Assembly (NCBI GenBank): GCA_037178975.1
Contig: JASJZH010000006.1
Span: 3,224,001-3,288,000 of the forward strand
Length of the DNA: 64,000 nucleotides
Direction of reading: 5' to 3'
Source: Oscheius tipulae
Lineage: Eukaryota > Nematoda > Chromadorea > Rhabditida > Rhabditidae
The notes below the pieces were generated by a model, which was given only the letters and a program-made list of their open reading frames with translations, was not told where the DNA came from and did not search any database. Below, piece after piece: positions 21,776-34,465 of the stretch. The position numbers and the translations under genes are program-made. Every line of letters begins with the position of its first letter. Position 1 is the stretch's first letter.

Positions 21776-23348
21776 ACATCTGCATAATATATCTTTTCAT
21801 TTACAAAGGCGGGTCGTGTTGTAGTTTTTGCCAAAATCGGCAACATGGTGACTGTTCAAATAGTTCCGACACTATTGCTCGCACTCTCAATTTTACACTT
21901 TGAGACATTCAATAACGCAGAAGACTACGCTGATCGTTTAGTATTGGGTACAAGTAAGGACATGCTTTGATCGGCGCGCGACCTTGGTCGCGTCCTCGGC
22001 AGCAAAAAAGTCCAACATTTGAATGAGAAAGAAAGTGGCGTCGCTTCAAACAAAACCTTTTGCGGGCCTTCATCAAACCAGACACCTTTCGCAACAGGAT
22101 TAAAACGGGCCATCCAGTAGAAACTTTTGCTAACCGGTTCGCAGGAGTCAGGTCACCCCGATCGTTGTTTACTGATTTGCGTTTGCGTGGGTGACAGCCG
22201 TGTCCGTATCTATCCCTGTCCGCGTTTTATCACACCCAGCTAACTCCCGGCGGCGCTCTCTAGCCTCTCCTCTGGGTTTGCACTCTCTTCTTCTTTTCGT
22301 CTCCAGGTTTCCGCTCGACCGTTCTCTAATCATCATCCTCATCTTCCGACCGTAAATAATCATTGCTCATCGATTTATCCGATTGTTGACTATTCGGCGG
22401 CGAACATTCCAGAGTTTGGACACCTCACACCTCCGCCTTTTTACGCGCCTGTTGTTTCAAAATGTTGTAGATGTCTTGTATTGGATAAGTTTTATTACTT
22501 TCGGGGGTATTAGTGGCAACATCTGGGCTTTTAACGTAGTTAAGCATCTTTATTGGATTGCTTACATGTGCTCGCAAATTTCACTGACCCTTCCACATTG
22601 TTTGTAGAGTCGTTGTTTGTTTTCCTGCAGTACTATCAGTCTAGCGGTTTATCAAGATGCCATGAATGGACTATTGGCAAACTCTTAAATCTTGAAGTGA
22701 TTCAAGGTACAATTTGATCTAGATGGAGATTTAAGTTTTATTGCTAATTTTAGCAATCAGTGTAAATGTTATGCATCACAGTTTTATGATTTGAGCACCT
22801 GGCTTCCAGTTGTCTAAGAACCCAAAATCCGAAAGGCAAACACACAAGTGCGCCGTCTTTTCTGTGTTGCCGACTCGGCAAAAGCGAATCTACAATGACT
22901 ATGTTTCATGGCGGTATTTGAGTGAATGAATTCATTCGTACATTACATGTTCTTACTCAACCGCGCCGCAAGAATCAACATATTCTTTGTCTTAGTCAAA
23001 CATTCGCGCCCACACGTCTCTTTGCCTCTTGCTTGTTGCTTTGCTCTTCCAGCTGACACTTTTACCTGAAAAAGAAAGTTGTCAGCTGTTTGGTTGACTT
23101 CGCAGTAAGACAAAGAAAAACAGTCAGGTCACAGTCACTGAGAGCAGTGCCCCCATGCCATTTGCTGGTCTTATTTCTCAATCAGAAACATTTAGTTCCA
23201 TTGTCATGCCATGTTTCCTTAGAATTGTTGCCAGCTTACTCAGAGGATAGTGTTACAGCCGAAGATCGTGTCTTTTTGTTAGTTTCTCAATTAGCATCTT
23301 CTTTTCTTTTTGCTAACTCTCAAGTATTCTAATTGACATGACATTCAG
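21776..23348. promoter_or_regulatory. Intergenic; hsp-25 upstream region
   Basis: These 1.6 kb contain no supported gene. Around 22200-22350 the plus strand is strongly pyrimidine-rich and GC-richer than its surroundings, compatible with a promoter or 5' non-coding exon. The last 18 bases before the hsp-25 ATG end in CATTCAG, an SL-type acceptor. I did not find a clear heat-shock element (inverted GAA triplets) in the last 150 bp. Confidence 0.4.
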
Positions 23349-24762
23349 ATGGAGCGTAGAATTGACGTGAACAGAGGTCAGTCGTCGGCCGTCGACAACG
23401 ACTTCAGCAGCATGCGCGATCGTTTCGAGTCGGAAATGCGCCGAGTTGAGGACGAGATGCACCGACTTCGTGAAGAATTCGAGGGTAAAGAAGGTCAGTT
23501 GTTTGTGTACTACTTTTTGCATCTCTTCCTCAATCTCGCCAGCTGTATGTGGCATGTTGTAAAGCACACGTGGATCATCAGCCGGAAATAGCGTGCTTGT
23601 TTAGAAACACCAATTTTCGACGTATGGGTAAAGCAACAAAAAAAGTTGAGAGTTTTATTGAATACGTCCCGAAAGAGCCCAATATTGCGCAGGAGGGCTG
23701 CCTGCTGCCGAAAACACAACACATTCTTCTGCTTCCTTTTAAGACCGCCCTTCCTCCCTGGTCGTTTCGTTTGAAGCCAATATTACAAGATGTCCCTCTG
23801 AATGCCTAATATGATTAGATCTAATGATGTGGAACAATTGCAGGACGCCGTTCGCCATACCACCAGCCCATTGCCAACCAGAACTATTCGCACAGCTCTC
23901 ATCACGAGTCTTCTCGTTCTGAGTCGTTTGGTGGAGGAGCTCCTCAATCCTCTTTCCGTGGTAAGTTAACAACTTATATTTGTACATTTGAAAAGTTTGC
24001 TTCCCCAGAGGGTTATTTCAACTGATAAACATTCGGTGAGCTGGCTCAAAACACTCCCAACATTTGTCTTCGCAATTGCCACTCGTAACTTCAAAAAATT
24101 GGTGACACGTGTTTACTTTGACATAATCCCACGCGCTTCATTTAAAAAGTATGTAATTCAAAACCTACTCCTTTCACGCTAAAAACATTGAAAAGAACCT
24201 CGCGCAATCAATCCAAATTGGACTGCCAACATCGTTCTTTGCCATCGGAAGTGTTTTGGCTTGGAACGCTGCAAAGGCCTTCCCCTTTTCGGTTCGTCCC
24301 GCTCTTGTTTATGTCTCTCAAGTTGACTTCTCAACTTTTCCTTTCAGGAGGAGACTTGATGGCTACTCGTCCCACTTATGACCCCTACATGGACAACCTC
24401 AAGAGCCCTCTAATCCGCGACGAGAGCGACGGAAAAACGCTGCGACTAAGGTGTGCTTTTCCACTTTGTTCAAAATTAAAAGCTCAGGTTTGATGTTGCC
24501 CAGTACAAGCCGGAAGAGGTGACTGTCAAGACGATTGACAACCGTCTTTTGGTTCACGCTAAGCATGAGGAAAAGAGCGCCCAGAGAACTGTCTTCAGAG
24601 AGTACAATCAGGTATGAATGCTATCAACTGGTTCATATTTTGAAATTCAAGGAGTTCCTTCTTCCTCGTGGAACCGACCCCGAGAAGATTATGTCTACTC
24701 TGTCCACTGACGGCGTTCTGACTGTTGAGGCTCCTCTTCCCCAGCTGGCTATCCAACAGTAA
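23349..24762 (+). CDS. hsp-25: Small heat shock protein HSP-25
   Basis: This ATP-independent holdase chaperone has about 200 residues in five exons. The N-terminus MERRIDVNRGQSSAVDNDF leads into a charged helical stretch (RDRFESEMRRVEDEMHRLRE), then a His/Ser-rich linker (YHQPIANQNYSHSSHHES). The alpha-crystallin domain reads LRLRFDVAQYKPEEVTVKTI, DNRLLVHAKHEEK, REYNQ-EFLLPRGTDPEKI and STDGVLTVEAPLPQLAIQQ. The two middle introns are several hundred bp long, unlike most genes here. AATAAA lies at 24869-24874. The unusual N-terminal coiled segment and LPRGT-x-P-E core match C. elegans HSP-25, a muscle dense-body-associated sHSP that is not strongly heat-induced. It is convergent with ipp-5, with 214 bp between stop codons. 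Confidence 0.93.
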
Positions 24763-24868
24763 TCCTTTTCCCATATGCACAATGACTTAAGAATTCTACG
24801 GCAATTTAGCTGTAAGTACATTTTATTTGGTGACAGAAAATGTATAGATGTATGTTTATTTTGTAGCC

Positions 24869-24874
24869 AATAAA
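24869..24874 (+). terminator. hsp-25: Poly(A) signal AATAAA of hsp-25
   Basis: This canonical hexamer lies 106 bases after the hsp-25 stop codon and 103 bases before the convergent ipp-5 stop. Confidence 0.7.
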
Positions 24875-24976
24875 CTCTCTTTCACAACATTTTGTGGAAT
24901 CTCGTGATATAAGTGACCCAATATAAAGGAAATACAATACAAGTAACCGTACAGTGTTGTGTCGCAGTTATTGGAA

Positions 24977-26584
24977 TTATGTAGCAGGAGGAGGTGGCGG
25001 AACTTTGATGAAAGCTCGATTTAAGCTCTTCGTTTGCCTGGAGATGAGAGCTAGCAGGAGAAGCTCAAAGCTACCGGCTGAAACGTCCATTTTAGTAAAA
25101 CAAACTAGAGCAACCTTGTGATCTCCAATGCAAACGCTTTGACCAATACATCCATATTCCGGATTTTGGGATGAAGCTAATTGAAAAGCGCCCTGATTCA
25201 TCAGAATACGATCGCACCAGGCAGGAGCCCGAGTGTTCATCAGACATTCATGGGTATCGGGATCTTCCGACCAGGGATATCTGGAAAGTACTCGTATTTG
25301 AGGACAAGGCCGAGAACTCACGTCGGAGGGAAGTTGACAGGAAACTCTCTGAGAGCATCCTTGAACGAATCAACCTCCTGGTCATCCGGGCGGTAATCTC
25401 TCCACGAGGTCAAGAGTTGAGGGTGGTCGATGTAGTGGAACTTTTTCTTCTCAATTCGTAAAATGCATCTGAATAGCAAGCATACATACTGGCTCTCGTT
25501 CTCAAACCCGTTGTCAACTTCATGAACTCTACTTGGGTCACGGAATTCGATAGCCGACATGCTTCTTTTGATCGGATCTGGATGAAGGGAATTGGCTTCT
25601 AGACCATTGCTCATGGATCCGTGATGAGGAAGATTAATGTCGTCTTCAAAGTTGTGTCGAACCGATTTCAGTGTTATTCTCTGAAAAAATTATACGCATG
25701 AACAGTCGTATCTGGCCCAATACCTCCAACAAAGAAGGCAGATGAAGTCTGAAATTGAAATCGCCGAAAATGAAGACGTAGGGAACAATTCCGTTTTCGC
25801 CTCTTTTCAACTCCTCTATAACATAGTTGAGAGCTCGCTTTCTATCCTCGCTATAAATCATTGGGTCCTAAAAAATAGTTTGTTACATAAAGCGAGACGA
25901 AATCTACATCTTGAACTACAGCAATGTTGGATTCGTCGTGAAAAAGATGGACATTGACGAAGTCGAAAAGCCTGTAACATTACAGGTTACATGAGCAACT
26001 CATTGAGTACTTACTTTTTGTTGATTCTCCATTTGGTGTGCAAGTATCCCTTCCTACCCCAACGACCGTTTCGGAATGACTTAGGAAACTTCTGATTGAC
26101 GACACACGGATGGTTGTTGAGAGCCTTAGCCACAATTTCGAGTCCATCTTTGACTGGATAGAATGTTTTGTCCTCAAAGTTGTATTGTTCAACGGTCACC
26201 ATCTTTTTAACCAAAATCAGCTGTCCCAGAGCCTGAAAAACAACTTGAAGTCACAAAATTTGTTTAGCCTACAGTGAATTTGTCGAATTGGGACCATTCG
26301 AGATCAACAAAGACTTTCTGCTTTTCATATTCAGGCAAGTGATCAATAAGTTTCTTGAACAGAGGCTCAACCTGTCCCGCACAATGTTCAAAGCTGAAAA
26401 CTGCAAATTGATAAAAAGAGGAAGTGAATCACTCTTTGCCACCAGTTTCCTGTGTGTTGATGACAACAATGTCTGCAGCAGCCGCATGAATTTTCTTCAT
26501 AATGGTCTTGATCCAAGCATCATGAAGTTTTTCATCGCATTCGAAAAGGGAGCCAACATTTGAAGTAATGAGTGTGACCCGCAT
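24977..26584 (-). CDS. ipp-5: Type I inositol polyphosphate 5-phosphatase (INPP5A type)
   Basis: This enzyme removes the 5-phosphate of Ins(1,4,5)P3 and so damps calcium signalling. It has about 400 residues. It starts MRVTLITSNVGSLFE, six bases after a TTTTCAG acceptor, with the family's QETGGK metal-site motif in exon 1. Later exons carry WSQFDK, the catalytic FGDFNFRLHLPSLLE, LVIGPKS-like basic segments, APAWCDRILMN and IGDHKVALVCF. All four conserved 5-phosphatase motifs are present, so it should be active. The C-terminus (IKVPPPPPAT) has no CAAX box, unlike vertebrate INPP5A. In C. elegans ipp-5 regulates spermathecal contraction. In C. elegans both genes carry C09B8 cosmid names (C09B8.1 and C09B8.6), so the hsp-25 neighbour appears conserved. 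Confidence 0.93.
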
Positions 26585-29500
26585 AGGGCTCTGAAAACCA
26601 CAAATTATCACGCAAATGGCAACAGTGGCAAAAGTGATAACGAAATCTTAACCAAATTCGGTAGCCAGAACTACAGACGGTTTAGGGCTCTTGATAAAAG
26701 GATTATAAACTGAGACTTTTGTGATTAAAATGTGCCTGGCGGGTCTGATTCTACAGAGAGGGACTGAATAACCCATTTCAAGGAGCGCCCATCAAAAGAA
26801 CGACAAGAAGTTCACCATATTCGTAGGACAGGAAGGGCTGATTTGTCTGCCTGATTTTACACAATGACCACTCAAGTATCGAGAAACCGGTTCTGAAGGA
26901 TACTGTTTGAATAACGTAACATAGATCACGCCAATTCCCTCGCTTTTTGCCCTCAATGTGACCTGTTTCACAAAATTGATTAGTAGACAGTCTTATCTGG
27001 TTCATTCCAACCCTATCAGAAACGGCACCCAACTAGATTGTTGAAGCTGCCGCGGGGGTTATCGACAAATGATGTGCGTTGTAGATTAACAAATTAGGAG
27101 GATTATTGGACCAAAAGTGTGACCAACAAAACGCGAATTGGCGTAAACGGGACAATTGAAACATTTACCAGAATTGTGTTGATAAAAAGGAATGGTGATC
27201 AATATATAGTAAGACGGAAGAATGCGTAAGAGAAATCCGAGCTATGTGATGAAAAAATATATCTGGATTTCCTGCTGTAATGTCCGCGGCGATCTGAAGA
27301 CACACGATCACGCAACAGAAAGACATGCCGAAAAGGGAAACGGAAATTGTGTGATTCTTGTAAACGGAAAGGACAAGCGTGGCGTTTGCATAGCTGAGGC
27401 GCAACCTGTCGGCCGCGATTGTCCAACAGGTGCGCAACATTGCCAACAGAAATGTTCTCTTCTGCTATCTGACGTCAAAGTTTCTTAAGCATCACGAAAG
27501 AAGACAGCGGAACGCTGACGGCTTTTCGGTAGCTACGTCTTTGACAATGGGCAATTGTTTAATAACTGATAGAATAGTGTAACGGAACAGAGAGAATATA
27601 GCTTGGTTGTTTGAGCTGGAAATGAAATCTAAAATACTGACATTTCCGAAAGTTTAAAGTAATGGAATTCAATGAGCACCGAAATTGTTCTGGCTCGCCC
27701 TCAAAGAGCCGTGCGCCTGTGCGTCACAAGCTGATAACAGAGTCATTCAAACAATACAATAAACGTGAAAGTTAAATTTTAAAGTTCAAATGCCCTTTGT
27801 GTAAAAAGCTTTCAGGAAATCAGAGATAGCTAATTAAAAGCACTTCTTAGATGAGGTCGAGCGAACAGCTGTTCGGATAAGTGTGGGCGTTGGTCCCGTC
27901 TTTAGGGTCTTCTATGCTTTTTGAGTTCACTCCATGTGGCAGAAATATATAAGAGAATCGACTCTGTTTATAGAATGATGTCAGTAAATTTGAAGCGAAC
28001 ATGCAAACTTTTCTAATTTACAATTAGGGAAAGGTTTCTCAAAGGGATATGTTTCAGAATGTAAGCTTTGTCTGGCAAAAAAGATAAAATGTGGAAATAC
28101 TGGATATTCTGATGTAGTATGCTGTCATTATGCTCTTAGGTCCTTCTGGTGCATGAACCCGGCTCTTCACTATTGATTTTCCGCCAACACTTGCAAGGAA
28201 AATGAATATACGCAACGAATAGGAATACAACGCTTCAAAAGGTTGGAAGAAATGCAACTTGCGCAATCGAGGTCGATAGACCGTGCGAAAGCCCTGAGAG
28301 GAAATTAAACGGGGACTATCGATGCGAAAATGCTCAAAAAACGAACTAGTAACTACGATACAAATGGAACAAAAACGCACAAAACAAAGAGAAAAGCGAC
28401 ATAAGTGCGATATTCTCTCTCAAAAGAGCGAAATGATTCATCGAGTCAACGTCAACATTTTTCGATGGAAGCAGAATTTATTAAGTGCCGCTGAAAAGAG
28501 ACATCAGAGAGGAGAGCTACCATGTGACAAGATCATATAGACATGTATTTTCGGCCAATTGGCGAATGAAGATTAAAATATGTATCATACTGCGATGCAC
28601 AATTTAATGAAACGTTGATTTCCGACGTAGAACGCCTGTTGTTGAAAACTTTCAAACTTTGGAAAACATACCTGAAGATGCTGAACGTGAAATACCTTTT
28701 CTTATTTCGAAGTTTCGGAGTCCTGTCTGCCCAACTAAACCAGAAATGTTTTGCTGAGACCCAAACTTTAAGGACTGGTAATCAAGCATGCGTTCGACAC
28801 CAATATGACCGCTAGACATGGAACTATTTTAGCTGATTTCTGATGAATGATCATCATGATTCGTTTCATTCTTCGAATATCACCTAATAAGAACTTGGAA
28901 TCATCTTTCCTGCACCGAAAGAGAGTTTATTGAACAGGGGGGATTGTGGGACCACAGCGAACCAATTTGCAAACTAGTGGGATCTCTATTGAGCGTATGA
29001 CAAACACTTTCTACTAATCAACGTCCTATTGTAATCTAATTTTGCCTTCGAACAGTGAGAGTTTGGTCACTGTCTCTTCTCTTGCTGTCTTTCTCCTCTC
29101 TATCTTGATCTCATTTCCGGCTCGAAAACAATATCTCACCCTCCAAGCAGCCGACCACATGTTGCATAGAGACATTCGGACAATTACTATGAATATGAAA
29201 GTGCCTTTCAGTTCATTGGCTACCTATGCCCACTAAAATCGGTTTAAATTGACCATCTCGTAGTACTGCTCTTGGTTGACAGCTAATTGAGTGGGTAGCA
29301 ATTGTGTGAATCAGCACATGCCTTTTTCTCAACCTTCACCCGACCTAGACTACAATAGCTACAGTAACTTTGTGGCTGTATGTACCAAGCCGTGTCTGGC
29401 TTACACGATAGGTAACTTTGAAAATGTTATTGAGAGAGAAAATACTTATTTCGACTGATTGTTTCTAGATCTTCACAAACTTGCATCTTTTCGCGTACCC

Positions 29501-29908
29501 TACAAAATGATACCTGCAGTAAAAATAGCTTCATGCTTAACTTTGTCACTAAGACATTTATCCAACACCATATGTCCGCCAGTTCCCGATGTCCGTCTTC
29601 CGCTCCTTGTTTCTATTACTCAGCATTCCTGAACGGCCACTCGCGCGCAATCTTTACATTTACTAGCTTCATGACCTTAACTCATTGAGTATCAAAGAAA
29701 TCTTCTTTTGGCATTCGTGCCAGCCCAGTGTGCTTGTCTTCAATTGCATAATTGTGGCAGCGGGTGTTCGTCTAATCGGGATATCTTGGCCCATCTGTCT
29801 CGCTCCTCCCATTACTCTCTGCATACTGGCAGACTGCCATTTTGACTCTGTTTCGGTACTCGACCGAGTCTACAATCTCACTGTCTTGCAACTCCAATGA
29901 TTCTCAGA
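26585..29908. other. Long intergenic region
   Basis: These 3.3 kb separate two divergent genes. No open frame here has a recognisable domain and consistent splice sites. A TATAAA-like AT-rich patch lies around 27945 ('aaatatataagag'), and CT-rich stretches lie around 29060-29130. I find no tRNA, repeat family or transposase remnant. It probably contains the ipp-5 and next-gene promoters. Confidence 0.4.
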
Positions 29909-31650
29909 ATGAACTTTGATGAAAGCGACAAGAGTTTCGTCAATTGGGAGAAGTTCAGCAAAGGTGTCTTGGTCGCATTTACTACCACCGTCGTCAGCGG
30001 TCTTGTTTTCATCATTGCTACTGTCAATTTGACAACTCCACTACTCAAAGTCACTTTGGGAGGTGAGCTAACTTTCCGTGTTGTTCTTGTTTTTTTGCTT
30101 GATATTGGTAAAAGTCCATGCTTGTAATACAGAATTATCTTTTCAGTGGTCGCTTTGGTGCTGGTCATCATGTCGGGTTTGGGTTGGAAGATGCTAACCG
30201 CTGCTTTTGAGCCCGTCATTCTTCCTCCTCCCAATCACAGTGTTCTTCTCCGGGCCTACACTTACGACACTCGCCACAGTTCCTTTCAGCCACAACGTGT
30301 AGAAGGTATGTCAAACAGCTGTAACTGTTTCGGTCTCTTTGTGGTAGTCAAGCATATGGGGGGATTAATCATGTGAGTAAGCCTGAGAGAGGCATTCCTG
30401 TTCTTGCTACTAATTCTGAAATATGTCTCCCTGTGGGAATGACGCACTCTGCGACATCTGTATGAAATGAATTGCCAGCTACGAGAATGGTTTCGACGCT
30501 TGTAAGACGGGTGTGTCATCAATCGCCATATATTAGATGTTGCAGATGTTTCTAGATTGAAATTAGCATATGACCCAGTTGAGAAATTTCTTTGCAATGA
30601 GACTAAGGACGGTCTTGCTGTTTGGTGGCATCTATTGGAGTACGTCGCAGATTGACCAGATGCGCTACAAAATAAGATGACCTCCGAGAGTCGCCAGCTG
30701 CCGTGACTCAAAGCGACCGCCACTTGGGATGTAAGAGAATAGGTTCACGCCAGGGCATTAAACCACTAAACCATTTATGACGATGGCAATTGACTGTAAA
30801 TGATATTTGAGATATTGAAGATCCGAAACCGTCTACTCCTAAAGATCATTGAAAGTACCAGTTATTCTTGACTGTCTCTCATGGGGACACGACACCTGCC
30901 GTGTTGCGCAAAGGTTTTCTTTGATTACCGCTTCCGACACAAACACGATAATTAGACACACATACAGTGACGTAAGAAGCAACGATTTGAGAAATTTTTT
31001 GATTTGATTCTCGGAGCCATATGTCGTTAAGTGTGCCTTACGGTAGATTCGTTTCTTTAGAGGCATCATGACCTTGGGCAACGACCATTCGTACCATCTG
31101 TCAGCACGCCTGGCTCTTCTTCGCCATTATTTGCGGGTTATTTTCAATTATCGCGGTTCCAATTACGAAAATACTATAGGCGCTACAGGCAATTAGATTT
31201 CTGATTAGCTTAGTCTGCAAGGGATAAATAACGATACAAAATTTCAGCTCCATTCACCATACCGAGACCGATGATCAGCCCGGATCCGTATGGACCTCCG
31301 TGTCGTCTTGCTCCTCCACCACCGACTTATGACTTTAGTCAAAATGTTGCCAACACGTGTGTAAACTTTACTAACAATAGAATCTATATTTTTAGCACTG
31401 CTCCTCCGCCCTATTCCAACAATGGAATTCTGCGACGATCGGCTAGTAACTCTCCTCCACCTCAGTACAATCACCGCGAGGCCATCAACTCTCCGCCGCC
31501 TCCTCAAAGGTACCGTACTTTTCTGTTCTTTTTTTGTACCAAAGACAACAGATTACAGTGTTTTATTTCAGATCCCAACGAGTGGTGATTGACTGTTCCA
31601 AAGCTGAGCCAACTCTTTACACGACACCGACCAATGAATCTATTATCTAA
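29909..31650 (+). CDS. Two-TM protein with proline-rich PPxY tail
   Basis: This protein of about 203 residues has five exons. The start MNFDESDKSFVNWEKFSK is the ATG one base after a TTCTCAG acceptor. An ATG 12 bases earlier would be removed by trans-splicing. Two hydrophobic segments follow: GVLVAFTTTVVSGLVFIIATV and VVALVLVIMSGLGWKMLTAAF. The tail is rich in proline and tyrosine with three PPxY motifs (PPTYDF, PPPYSN, PPPQYN), the ligand for WW domains of NEDD4-type ubiquitin ligases and similar adaptors. It ends TLYTTPTNESII. Exons 2 and 3 are separated by an intron of about 940 bp (30307-31248). AATAAA lies at 31752-31757. I do not recognise a named family. An endosomal or plasma-membrane adaptor is an inference. 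Confidence 0.75.
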
Positions 31651-32040
31651 TTTCTCTTCTAGCCGGTTGCCATATCTGGTTTTTGTGCACCTATGATGGA
31701 CTGTGATAGTCTGACCATTTTCTGCATTATGTCACGGGTTGAATTCTCAATAATAAACTTTTTGAAAGGTTTCATGGTTTGTTGACATATCACGCCTAAT
31801 CTTTCCTGTTAATGTGTAATCCACACGTTACTGGAGTCGATTCCTCTTTGGAAGTTGTCAGATTCTGTTCAACAACGAAGGTCCTATAATTGCACGCAAT
31901 TAGATGTGTATCCCCTTGATAATGCAGTGCCTCACGGTGCTGCCTTCGGTTGCCTGGCAGCGATTCTCCCGCCATTCACCCACGCTCTCTCATTAGACGC
32001 TCGACCACCATCACAGTTTGCACTCCGGAGCAAAACTCCT
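31651..32040. other. Intergenic
   Basis: These 390 bp lie between two plus-strand genes. The frame of the next gene is open without a stop for about 180 bases upstream of its first ATG, so an upstream exon or non-ATG-led 5' part cannot be excluded. No other element is seen. Confidence 0.35.
31752..31757 (+). terminator. Poly(A) signal AATAAA of PPxY protein gene
   Basis: This hexamer lies about 100 bases after the stop codon and is the only canonical one before the next gene. Confidence 0.6.
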
Positions 32041-34046
32041 ATGTCTAAGAGGTCCAAATCGGCCGGAAGACAAGGTTCTTTTCTTTTTTAACATGCATTC
32101 CTTTTATAAACACTTTTTATAAACAAACTATGTCGCTTAGGAAGAGGCGTATTACCACCTGTCGCAAAAGAAGAAAAATCTTTTGCAAGGACAAAACAGA
32201 CGTCTCTACGTGATCTTAGTAAGAGTTATGTGGATCTACCCTCGACATCAGGTGAGAACTTCTATAAAGTTAGCTTTCGGAAAGCCAAGCTACAAATCAT
32301 GACCTGCGCGCAAAGGTTATTAACTCTAATAGTTCACCAAAAAAGAGCTTGTTTGTTATCGACGGCTCCTCAACCGACAATAGGAAATAGATTGTTTTTT
32401 AGCACTACCCAATGGACGACTTATGAGTGCTTACATGAACTCGTCTTCCATGGGACCAAGGAGTGTCTTTTCGAAGAAGAACACGTATGGTCGAAATGAG
32501 AGCAGTGAAATGCTGAATGATGTTCGAGACCAATTATTTGGTGCGAAGAAAGTGAGGGACAGCAAAATTACACCAAATAACGATCACTTCCAGCAAATTG
32601 CAGAGCTCAACCAGAAAAATAAGGTCCTCAACACGCAGCTGAATCGAGTCACGAGAGAATCCGAGCGACGGGAAGCTCACCTTCAGAGTATAATGGTCGG
32701 AAGAGTTAGTCTTGTTCATCTACAACTCAACAATTTTATTTACAGTTCCAGCCAGCTGAAATGAACGATACTCATTTGGCTGTCACCTTAACTACTCTCG
32801 AAAAGCAGCGATTTGAAAACGAACAGATTATAAATGCCCAAGCACACAGAATAAGGTGAGTGCTCTCTCGAGGTGTTCCCCAATGAATATTTCAGAGATC
32901 TTGAAAAATTGAAGAATGGCCGAGAAAGTGAGGAATTTCTGAGTGACGATGACGATTATCCAGAAGGGTTCCATTTCGAACAAGAAATTGAAGAAATTAG
33001 CGCGACAAATGGAAGAGCGTCCAGGTCGACAGTGAAAAGGGTTCCTGAGGATTGGCTGGAGAAGCACAAAAGAAAGCTGGAGTAAGAGTATTATGGGCCA
33101 TAGTATAGTTGCAAAGTAGACTGGCAAAAGCCCACGTAGAGCAGAACAAGGAGCTCAAGGCGAAGCTAAAAGAGCTCTCTACGCACTTGGCCGAAACCAA
33201 AAAGAGACTACATGCTACGGATGCGCCTCCAATTCGTATGCTCTTATTCTATTTTTCCGTAAGTAATAATTGAAGCCAAGTCACGAGTGAGCACCGCCGA
33301 CGTGAACAGAATTATGTCTAGGATACAGGAGAATGGGTTGCTGAAACAGCAAGTGGATTCAGCAACAAAGGAGCTTCGACAAAAGTTGGATGCAAAAACA
33401 AAAGAGATGGAGCAGCTAGCAAAAAAGTACAACGATTTGAAAGTTAGAATGGATAATGAGAAAGATACGATTCAAAAAAAGATGGAAGAGGTCAAACTGG
33501 AACACCTGCAATTGGAAGAGGAAAGAAAAAAGCTACAGAACGAACACAATTTACGAGAGCTTCAACAAGAGCAGCTTTCGGGAGAAATGACGGATCTGGA
33601 GGATGAAAGAAGACGAATAGCAGAAGAACGAAATGAATGGACTAAGATGAGATCAGCGTATGAGAAGCAACAGACTTCAATGGAGGTGGAGTTGAAACAG
33701 ATGGAAGATGTTATCGAAAATTTGAGGTGAACATGAGGGTAACACTTATGCCGACCTTTTAGAAAAGACAATAGTACTTTGCGAAGAAGGATGTCCGACC
33801 TATTACAAACAACAATATCCGATACAAAAGTACAGCAGAAGGTGCTTGAAATGGAAAACAAATCTCGAGATAGTTCGCCCTCCAGACCTCAAAAGTTTGT
33901 CTTTCTAATAAAGAAAATAGCAACAATTTCAGTATTCCGCGACTTGATATGCGCGACATGAGCGTGGAAAATACCTCTCCCGATCTACCAAGGTTAGTAC
34001 TTACCGCACTTTTCACCTAGATTCTCAATCTAGAGATTCCGTTTGA
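32041..34046 (+). CDS. Coiled-coil protein, function unknown
   Basis: This protein of about 520 residues has about ten exons. The start is MSKRSKSAGRQ. The first third is basic and Ser-rich (KSFARTKQTSLRDLSKSYVD, NSSSMGPRSVFSKKN). Coiled coil begins near FQQIAELNQKNKVLNTQLNR, breaks at an acidic patch (SEEFLSDDDDYPEGF), then runs almost continuously through VKRVPEDWLEKHKRKLE, KELSTHLAETKKRLHATD and the long exon at 33290-33730 (QKKMEEVKLEHLQLEEERKK, with heptad-spaced L/I/M). The tail is Ser/Pro-rich (SRDSSPSRPQ) and ends SPDLPRDSV. No motor, centrosomal or lamin signature is visible. A structural or scaffold role is inferred from the coiled coil only. The start is the first available ATG, and the real 5' end could lie further upstream. 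Confidence 0.8.
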
Positions 34047-34465
34047 GTATTATGTATATTGTGGAGCTTGCAGTGTCAACAGTCACACTTCGCAACTGCC
34101 GCCCACCCCTTCAGCAATAGTAATCAAAGTATAGTTGACCACAACCGAGTATCTTTTTAGTGGGATGCTAGAATTAACTATATAACTCCGGGAGTTGTTG
34201 CTCATATTATTCGTCAGGATGCTATTCTTGCTGCAGTTGAAGAAACAAAAAACAACGTCAAACTGTGATACCATGTCCGACTTTCAAAACGGTTTTTGTT
34301 TTTATGAAAAGTTTTAACTCTGTAGATGTAATCAGTTCTTTAAGTATTAGCTATCACGCGAATAGAATTCTTCAAGTCAAGACAATTTTCTTCAAAAAAA
34401 AAACATAGAATTCTTCAAGTCAAGACAATTTTCTTCAAAAAAAAAACATATCCTGTTGAACAAAC
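34047..34465. other. Intergenic between convergent genes
   Basis: These 419 bp lie between the coiled-coil gene and the transthyretin-like gene. They include an exact 43-bp tandem duplication (listed separately) close to the transthyretin-like stop codon. No gene is seen. Confidence 0.45.
34364..34449. repeat. Exact 43-bp tandem duplication
   Basis: The unit 'gaattcttcaagtcaag...' with a poly-A run occurs twice head to tail, 43 bp apart, with no visible mismatch. It ends 16 bp from the transthyretin-like stop codon, so it lies in that gene's 3' UTR. It is probably a recent replication slip or an assembly artefact. Confidence 0.85.

Noticed and set aside
32041-34046. Assignment of the coiled-coil gene to a named motor, centrosome or intermediate-filament family
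   Set aside because: Only generic heptads and acidic/basic breaks are visible. Naming a family would be guesswork.
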